DNA of 64,000 nucleotides. It comes from Terebella lapidaria. Its lineage: Eukaryota > Annelida > Polychaeta > Terebellida > Terebellidae. A program made the position numbers and the translations under genes. Where the stretch lies: positions 16,324,868 through 16,388,867 of the forward strand of contig OX424555.1 of the NCBI GenBank assembly GCA_949152475.1. Direction: 5' to 3'. Positions within the stretch are counted from its first letter, which is position 1. Every line of letters begins with the position of its first letter. Positions 57,908-64,000 of this stretch are shown here, in pieces. Below the pieces are notes generated by a model, which was not told the DNA's origin, ran no database searches, and saw nothing but the letters and a program-made list of their open reading frames with translations.

Positions 57908-58678
57908 CTACTTCCACACTGCCTTCGCTTCCGTCCAGGAGTCCTCATCTGCCGTCTCATACTCCGACTCATCCGTCTCCGGCTCCGAAGTGGGAGAAGG
58001 TGGTCTATATTCCCACACCCGGATCTCTGCCTCCCAGTCTTCCACCGGCTGATCTTCCTCTTCGGGTTTCTCCCAATCGTCTGCTTGATCCGGCATAACT
58101 GCTCTGACCGCCTCTGCAATTAGCTCCATCTCCTGATCCCAGCTTTCCGGAGGAGCGTCGCCGGCGGCCCGGAGACAGCCCTGTGGATCCGGAACCCATT
58201 CCGGGAGATCTAACTGCTCCGGTTGTCCGATGGGGGCGGCTGCTCCGGCATCCCAGTCAGGGCCAAACGGAAGCTGGTCCGCATAAGTTTCCGGAACTGT
58301 ATTCTCCCTTGGTGACCGGGTGCAGAATCGCCGGAAGCGCCTATGCCGGGACTGCGTTGCTGTTCCCCGCCAGGCCGAATCAAAGGTTCCCACATGGTGG
58401 AGGGTGGCCTCGTCCTGAGGAGGACGGTTCCCGGAAGGGTACTTCCACCCGTGCATCTCCCGGAGATGCCTCCTAAGGTCGTTCGCCCGGTTGCCATAGA
58501 AGGCACACAAACAGCAATGAAATCTCTGGGCTGGGCACACATGCCGTCTCCGGTCCCTCGCACTCTCAAACATCCGGTCACACCGCTTACACAGCCGGCT
58601 ATAATCCAGTGGCTGCGGGGTTGCCCAATCTCTGCTCCGGCCGCGATCTTGTCTATCAAGGAACGCCGAGTAGGCCAT
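57908..58678 (-). CDS. Element accessory ORF B: C2H2 zinc-finger acidic protein, 256 aa
   Basis: ATG at 58678. Residues ~30-50 (LCKRCDRMFESARDRRRHV) and ~54-78 (FHCCLCAFYGNRANDLRRHL) are two C2H2-like fingers. The C-terminal ~90 residues are strongly acidic (EKPEEEDQPVEDW, ETDESEYETADED). A zinc-finger head with an acidic tail resembles a transcription activator layout; this is inference. It follows pol by about 1.05 kb and precedes ORF A. Part of a fossil element. Confidence 0.7.
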   Translation of the reverse strand: MAYSAFLDRQDRGRSRDWATPQPLDYSRLCKRCDRMFESARDRRRHVCPAQRFHCCLCAFYGNRANDLRRHLREMHGWKYPSGNRPPQDEATLHHVGTFDSAWRGTATQSRHRRFRRFCTRSPRENTVPETYADQLPFGPDWDAGAAAPIGQPEQLDLPEWVPDPQGCLRAAGDAPPESWDQEMELIAEAVRAVMPDQADDWEKPEEEDQPVEDWEAEIRVWEYRPPSPTSEPETDESEYETADEDSWTEAKAVWK

Positions 58679-58910
58679 TCCGGAAGGCCGGGAAACTGAA
58701 ATTGTCGATCTACTGCACTGCTTTTACTGCACCGCTTCTGCACCGCTTCTCCGGACTGGTGGTCTTCCGGGAAACACTTAGTCGTTTTTCACTGCAAAAT
58801 CTGTTGCTACCGGAAAATGCTGGACTTGATTCGATTCCGCCAAACTTTGTCTGCGATGTGCACAGCTCGAGGTCTGCTCTCCAACTGCTGTCAGAGCCCG
58901 ATTTCAAGGC

Positions 58911-58981
58911 CCTTATATACCCTTTCTGCTCACGTGATTTGAAAAGCTCCATGCTGATTGGCTGCCTCAGGAGTGACGTCA
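58911..58981 (-). promoter_or_regulatory. Promoter-like module upstream of accessory ORF B
   Basis: On the element strand, in order: TGACGTCA (58974-58981), CCAAT in CAGCCAATC (58957-58961), TCACGTGA (58930-58937), TATATAAGG (58911-58919). TCACGTGA and CCAAT lie +19 and +46 from the TATA position, as in the module of ORF A. Confidence 0.55.
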
Positions 58982-59730
58982 CAATTATGCAAAAACTCAA
59001 CCGTTAACCGAGAGGTGTCCGTCTCCGGCTCAACCGGCTTCTCCGGGTTTTTCCGGCTCCCTTTCAACTGCTTCTCCGAGCGAAGTATCTGCAATTTTGA
59101 AGTATCTCTGCCATCAGGAGGGTTGAAAAGAGTCTCAGCCAGTTGAATCTGCCTCTCAGACGAACATCTAGACTGCAAGTTGGGCGTTTCCGCCATCTGT
59201 ACTGCTTCGTCAACTGCATATCTGCTCACTGGTATTACTGCTTGTCGACACTGGAAACTGCATACATTCTTGTCCAGAAGGAGGGCCCTTCCTATCTGGA
59301 ATGATGTTTCACCGCTTCTGTCGATCTGCAGCCGGTTTGCTGTCTCTGCTAAGTGGAAACTCCGGTTGGATGTCTACAGCCGGAAAACTTTTCCGTCTTA
59401 ATTCTCTGAATACGGAAGACGTGTAGCTGCTTCTCTGGAGATACTAGACCGCTAACCCAGGTTCTTCTGGACCCCTGGCCGCTACCCTGGACTGGTTGAC
59501 TATGCGCTCAAACCAGTCAGAACCTCAAGGATGTCTCTATCCGGTCTCTGCACCGCTTTCCGCTCTGCTTCCTTTCTCCGCCCTGTTTCCGGAACCAGCA
59601 CTTGCTCACTGCTTCGACTTCTTGCGGTCGCTCTCTGCCGGAACTCAACGTTTTACCAGGGTCTCAGCTATCTCCTTCTCCTGCTCTACAGCTCACTCCG
59701 TCTTCTAATATTTCTGCGTCCTCTGCGGCT

Positions 59731-62700
59731 TTACTCCGAGTCCGTATCCGACTCAGAGACCGTCGGTTCCGTCTCCGGAACACTACTCTGCTTCGGCGGC
59801 TCCGTCTGCCTCCAGGAATCCGCCATTCTCCGCTTCATCCATCTCGGATGCTTGACGCCATTATACGGTTTCAGCAAATCGAAGTGAACCACCTTCTGTC
59901 GAGTTTCACTCTCTGCAATCTCGTAGGTCACGTCGGTAAATCTGCTCAGCACTAGCTTTGGACCGCTCCACTTCCTCTGCAACTTGGGAGCTTTGCCCTT
60001 CTTCCGTGTTTTGACCGCCATCCACACTCGGTCTCCTGGCTGGAACTGATTGTTGACCTTCCTCCGGTCGTACAGCTTCTTCTGCCGTTCCATTTCTCTG
60101 CCAGATTTCGCTCGAACCGCCTTGTATACCGCCTCTAGTCGCTCCCGGAGCTGACTGCCATACTCTGTTACTTCTGCCGTTGATTCTCCCGGCGGTCTGC
60201 CAATCAGTAACTCTACCGGAGTGTTGACTTCTCTGCCCAGCATCAGCAAGTTGGGACTCTGCCCGGTTGTCTCCTGCGGGGTACTCCGGTAAGCTGCCAT
60301 TGCCAACGGAACTAGCTGATCCCAGTTGGTCTGCCGCTCGCTTACGTACAGGCTCAAGATCTGCTGCAGCGTCCGGTTGAATCGCTCGATGAAACCGTCC
60401 GACTGAGGTCGGAAAGCGGTTGTCCGTGTCTTGTGAATCCCCAGGATTCTGCAAACATTTCTCAGCAAGTCGGACTCGAAATTTCTGCCTTGGTCGGTGT
60501 GTATCTCCATCGGGATACCGTACCGCGCTGCAAACTGGTTGACGAATATGTCCGCAACCGTCACCGCTTCCTGATTCGGCATCGGGTAAGCCTCTACCCA
60601 CTTGGTGAAGTAATCGCCGATTACTAAGATGTACCGGTTCCCCCGGGTGGATTTAGGTAACGGACCCATCACGTCCATTGCCACCCTTTCCATGGGCGCT
60701 CCAACCCGGTATTTCTGCATCGGAGATCGTTTCAAGTTCTGCATACTTCTTGACGCACATTCGTCACAGCTCAGCACCCACTGCTTTATGTCCCGCATCA
60801 TAGCCGGCCAGAAATACCGCCTCCGAATGCTAGCCGCCATCCTTCTGCTTCCGAGGTGTCCTCCCGTCCGGCTCTGGTGGGCCAGACGGAAAATCTCCTG
60901 TCTCAGCTCCTTCGGGGTTATTAACTGCATTCGGCTGGTTCCTTCTGCCGTTTTCCATTTCCGGTAGACTACTCCGTCGACTTTCAGCAAGGTCTTCCGC
61001 ATCCCGTACAGCACTTTCTCCTCGCTGCTCATGCTGGAAAAGTCTGCACTGCCAGCTGTACCGCTCCCGTCGATCAGCGACGTCACCAGTGAGTACCATG
61101 GTTCTGCTTGCTGCATTCTCCGCAAATCATCTGGTCGATATTTCTGCCCCAGCACAGTATCCTGGTCCGCGTTCTCCGCCAGCCTAATCTGCTCTGCAAC
61201 CGCATCCGCTTTTCCTGGAACTGCCTTCTCCGTCACCGCAACCGCAATCGGCTTCCGGAACACTGCTTTTTCCGTCACCGCAACCGCAACCGGCTTCCGG
61301 GACGCTGCTTTCTCCGTCACCGCAACCGCAACCGGCTTCCGGGACGCTGCTTTCTCCGTCACCGCAACCGCAACCGGCTTCCGGGACGCTGCTTTCTCCG
61401 TCACCGCAACCGCAACCGGCTTCCGGGACGCTGCTTTCTCCGTTCTTGGGACTGCTTCCTCCGTCAGTTCTGCTTCTCCGCCCGATCCCCTTGACCGCTT
61501 CCGGCGTCCCCCCTTCCTTGGCTTGAGCTGAGGAGTTTCTTCACTTCGTGTCTGCCGGATTCTTTCTCCGTAGTTCCAGGCGTCTATCTTGGCTTGTTTC
61601 CAGTCGATTTTTCCGCATTGGCTGCATGGGGATCTGGACAAGGCATCCGCATTATTATGGATTCGCCCCGGACGATGTTCAATGTCGAAATGAAACTCAC
61701 TCAGGAGCTCAATCCACCGGGCTACCTGCCCCTGGGGCTCCTTGAAATTCATAAGCCAGGTAAGACTGCCATGATCCGTGCGAAGAAGGAAGTGTCGTCC
61801 CAGCAAGTACTGCTTATTCTTCTGTACCGCAAACACAACCGCCAGGAGCTCCTTCCGGGTGACACAGTATCTCCGTTCTTCTTTGGTTAGGCTGCGGCTC
61901 AAGTAGGTTATCACCCGCTCCTGGTTGCCCTGCTTCTGTGACAGTACTGCTCCCAGCCCGGTGTCACTGGCGTCCGTGTCCAGGATATATCGGCCTTGCT
62001 CCCTAGGGTACCCGAGTATCGGTGCCGATACTAGGCGGTTCTTCAGCTCTGCAAATGCCTGTTCTTGCTCCGTCTGCCACCGGAACGGCACCCCTTTTTC
62101 CGTCAAGTGATTCAGCGGCGCTGCAATCTCGGAGAACTTCGGCACGAACTTCCGGTAATAGGAGCAAAGTCCCAGAAAACTGCGCAGCTCCGTCAGGTTG
62201 GTGGGTGTCCGCCACTTCCGTACTGCCTCCGTTTTTGCCGGGTCGGTGCGGATGCCGTCTCTGCCAACTATGTGACCTAGGAAAGACACCTCCGGCTGGA
62301 AGAACTTGCATTTTGACGGTTTGACTTTTAGGTCTGCCTCTCTCAGCTTGCTGAACACCTCCTGAAGATCACGGATGTGATCCTCCAGGGTCTCGCTGTA
62401 GACTATGATGTCGTCCAGATATATGAGGCAGGTCTTCCAGGACAAACCGCCTAGCACCTTCTCCATCAACCGCTCGAACGTACCCGGAGCATTGCACAAG
62501 CCGAAACTCATCACTTTGAACTGGTAAAGGCCGCCAGGAACACAGAAGGCCGACTTTTTCCGGGCGTCTTCATCCATCCCGACCTGCCAGTAGCCACTGG
62601 TCAGGTCGAGAGTGGAGAACCATTTAGCGTCTGCACAGGCTGCTATGGTGTCGTCTATTCTCGGCAACGGATAAGCATCTTTCTCCGTGACTGCATTTAA

Positions 62701-63801
62701 CCGCCGGTAATCGACGCAGAACCGGGTGGTCCCATCCTTTTTCTTCACGAGGACAATCGGTGAAGCCCACGGACTGCTACTTTCTTCAATGACGTTCTTG
62801 TCTTTCATCTCCTGAATCAGACTGCTCACCAGCTCCCTCTTGTCTGGCGGAATTCGTCTGGTTGGCTGCTTAATCGGCCGGTGACTGCCCGTGTTTATCT
62901 GATGTTGTACCTCGTTGGTCTGCCCCAGTTCTCCGGCATCATTACTGAAGGTCGGCTTATTCCGAAATAGGAGGTCGGTTACTCTCTCGCGGAAATGACT
63001 CGGCACTGCATCCTGGGTCTGCTCTGCTAACTGCCGCAGCTTCTCGTACCCGCTCCAATTCCGCCCGGCCTCCGACTCCGTGGAAATCTGCACCTTCCGG
63101 CTCCGCTCCGCCAACGGCACAACACTGCAACCGGCTGCTAAGGTGGTCATCGTCGCCAACTGCGCTCCTTTCTTGATGATTACCGGCTCTGCCATCACGT
63201 TGATCACTCGAACCGGGACTGTTCCTTGCTTTATCCGGGATAAAGTTCTCCCGATCAGCCAAGGTCTTTTCTCCGTAGGCTCCTGCGGCATTTCTAGTAC
63301 TCCTTCTGCTTCACGGACACTCTCTGCTTGTCCTATAATCAGCTGTTCCGTTTCCGGCGGAATTTGGTAATCTGCTACAGCGTTGATCGGAAACGGCTCC
63401 CTGGTCTGCTCGAACATGGTGAGGAACACCTCCTGGCTGCCCATCTGCATGGTCATCCGGTCGAAGTTTATGCCGGATACTCGGGAACGGATGAAATCCA
63501 TCCCCAGTATTCCTTCGTCTTCACAGTCTGCAATCTCGAACGTCACGGTCTCAGCTACTCCTGCGATGTTGAGTGGGAGTTCTTTCCGGCCATGTGTCCG
63601 TATGTTACTTCCGTCAACCATTGAAAGACGAATCGGCGACCGCTTCAGCTTCATTCCGGGTTTCCGGATCCGTTCCCAGGTTTGTAGGTTGAGCATTGTG
63701 ACAGTGCTGCCGGTGTCGATTATCAGCGTTACTGGCTCTCCGCATACTCTGGCTGTCACACACATGCCCACCTCGCCCCTGGGACCGGGTCCGTGAACCA
63801 C
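59731..63801 (-). CDS. Pol polyprotein of the Ty3-type element
   Basis: About 1356 codons, open further upstream than 63801 (that codon is GTG and probably not the start). Domains in order: aspartic protease with DTGST near residue 30; reverse transcriptase with YLDD near 470; RNase H with TDASDTG near 610; a Lys/Arg-rich linker with five tandem 14-residue repeats (TEKAASRKPVAVAV); integrase with its HHCC zinc part near 990-1030 and a DDE core (MDVMGP, HTDQG, ERFNRTL). No chromodomain seen at the C terminus. Fossil element; looks whole within the window. Confidence 0.9.
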   Translation of the reverse strand: MVHGPGPRGEVGMCVTARVCGEPVTLIIDTGSTVTMLNLQTWERIRKPGMKLKRSPIRLSMVDGSNIRTHGRKELPLNIAGVAETVTFEIADCEDEGILGMDFIRSRVSGINFDRMTMQMGSQEVFLTMFEQTREPFPINAVADYQIPPETEQLIIGQAESVREAEGVLEMPQEPTEKRPWLIGRTLSRIKQGTVPVRVINVMAEPVIIKKGAQLATMTTLAAGCSVVPLAERSRKVQISTESEAGRNWSGYEKLRQLAEQTQDAVPSHFRERVTDLLFRNKPTFSNDAGELGQTNEVQHQINTGSHRPIKQPTRRIPPDKRELVSSLIQEMKDKNVIEESSSPWASPIVLVKKKDGTTRFCVDYRRLNAVTEKDAYPLPRIDDTIAACADAKWFSTLDLTSGYWQVGMDEDARKKSAFCVPGGLYQFKVMSFGLCNAPGTFERLMEKVLGGLSWKTCLIYLDDIIVYSETLEDHIRDLQEVFSKLREADLKVKPSKCKFFQPEVSFLGHIVGRDGIRTDPAKTEAVRKWRTPTNLTELRSFLGLCSYYRKFVPKFSEIAAPLNHLTEKGVPFRWQTEQEQAFAELKNRLVSAPILGYPREQGRYILDTDASDTGLGAVLSQKQGNQERVITYLSRSLTKEERRYCVTRKELLAVVFAVQKNKQYLLGRHFLLRTDHGSLTWLMNFKEPQGQVARWIELLSEFHFDIEHRPGRIHNNADALSRSPCSQCGKIDWKQAKIDAWNYGERIRQTRSEETPQLKPRKGGRRKRSRGSGGEAELTEEAVPRTEKAASRKPVAVAVTEKAASRKPVAVAVTEKAASRKPVAVAVTEKAASRKPVAVAVTEKAVFRKPIAVAVTEKAVPGKADAVAEQIRLAENADQDTVLGQKYRPDDLRRMQQAEPWYSLVTSLIDGSGTAGSADFSSMSSEEKVLYGMRKTLLKVDGVVYRKWKTAEGTSRMQLITPKELRQEIFRLAHQSRTGGHLGSRRMAASIRRRYFWPAMMRDIKQWVLSCDECASRSMQNLKRSPMQKYRVGAPMERVAMDVMGPLPKSTRGNRYILVIGDYFTKWVEAYPMPNQEAVTVADIFVNQFAARYGIPMEIHTDQGRNFESDLLRNVCRILGIHKTRTTAFRPQSDGFIERFNRTLQQILSLYVSERQTNWDQLVPLAMAAYRSTPQETTGQSPNLLMLGREVNTPVELLIGRPPGESTAEVTEYGSQLRERLEAVYKAVRAKSGREMERQKKLYDRRKVNNQFQPGDRVWMAVKTRKKGKAPKLQRKWSGPKLVLSRFTDVTYEIAESETRQKVVHFDLLKPYNGVKHPRWMKRRMADSWRQTEPPKQSSVPETEPTVSESDTDSE
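61225..61445 (-). repeat. 42-bp tandem repeat within pol linker
   Basis: Five copies of a 42-bp unit (CTTTCTCCGTCACCGCAACC on the plus strand plus the rest) encode the 14-residue linker repeats between RNase H and integrase. The three central copies are almost identical, so the expansion is recent. Confidence 0.9.
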
Positions 63802-63867
63802 CTGCCGGTTATGGGGGTGTCCTCTCTTCCGGGTCCCGGATTTCCCCTTTTCCGTGACCCGCTCTAG

Positions 63868-64000
63868 TTTTCCGGCTGCTGCTGCTGCTGTCGTGGCTGC
63901 TGCAATTGTTGCTGCTGCTGCTGCTGCGGCTGCTGCTGCTGCTGCTGTTGTCGCGGCGACTGCTGTTGTTGTGGTTGACGCCGCTGCTGCTGCTGCTTCG
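63868..64000 (-). repeat. CAG/CAA-rich tract (Gln-rich coding)
   Basis: Runs of GCTGCTGCTGCTGC on the plus strand read as CAG/CAA codons on the element strand, giving Gln-rich peptide with interspersed Arg/Pro in an open frame. It probably belongs to the region upstream of pol and continues past the window edge. Confidence 0.7.

Larger units (their letters stand above)
54077..64000 (-). mobile_element. Ty3/gypsy LTR retroelement fossil, 3' three quarters in window
   Basis: Minus-strand element leaving the window at the right. In element order the window shows a Gln-rich region (63840-64000), pol (63801-59731), an acidic zinc-finger ORF (58678-57908), a second zinc-finger ORF (57599-55740), a polypurine tract (55465-55480) and the 3' LTR (55464-54077). 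The 5' LTR, primer site and any gag are outside. The coding parts look whole as far as visible, so it is probably young, but only one LTR is present so age cannot be estimated from LTR divergence. Confidence 0.9.

Overview
This is a eukaryotic, AT-rich, intron-bearing, repeat-dense window. It has large introns with GT..AG borders, LINE, DIRS and Ty3 retroelements, a 5S-derived SINE, many inverted-repeat DNA elements, a short satellite and only a few host genes. The mix (DIRS, CR1/Jockey-type LINE, 5S SINE, dispersed AAGGTCA-rich repeats, a common taggccta word) suggests a marine invertebrate such as a mollusc or lancelet. The species cannot be fixed from the sequence.

Layout. 1-3.3 kb: 3' part of a LINE whose ORF is one frame with two in-frame stops. 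3.69-4.27 kb: composite 20/21-bp minisatellite with an inverted core. 6.2-12.0 kb: badly decayed DIRS-like fossil on the minus strand. 14.87-22.24 kb: a 14-coding-exon minus-strand host gene for a ring-between-ring (RBR) type protein, reconstructed here with consistent splice phases (about 1441 residues). 22.64-23.41 kb: a ~136-bp AAGGTCA-rich tandem array. 23.68-27.13 kb: a 5S-derived SINE split by a 3.08-kb foldback DNA element with a perfect 9-bp target duplication. 27.3-31.2 kb: nested inverted-repeat elements. 33.5-34.5 kb: a CD225/dispanin-type two-membrane-segment gene. 37.2-44.2 kb: three ~2.155-kb tandem units, each with a secreted/type II SGNH (PC-esterase/NXPE-like) gene; the outermost copy is a likely pseudogene. 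46.9-48.7 kb: degenerate repeats. 49.8-50.6 kb: ~46-bp minisatellite. 51.2-53.3 kb: a satellite that settles into an exact 147-bp period. 54.08 kb to the window end: a long, largely open Ty3/gypsy fossil on the minus strand, with its 3' LTR, pol and two extra C2H2 zinc-finger ORFs between pol and the LTR.

Host genes do not form an obvious pathway. The most unusual part is the Ty3-type element. It carries two accessory zinc-finger ORFs downstream of pol, each preceded by the same promoter-like module (TATA, TCACGTGA, ATTGG at fixed spacing) that is also partly present in its LTR. The best solved puzzle is the nested insertion at 23.7-27.1 kb, where both the host SINE and the 9-bp duplication can be read directly.
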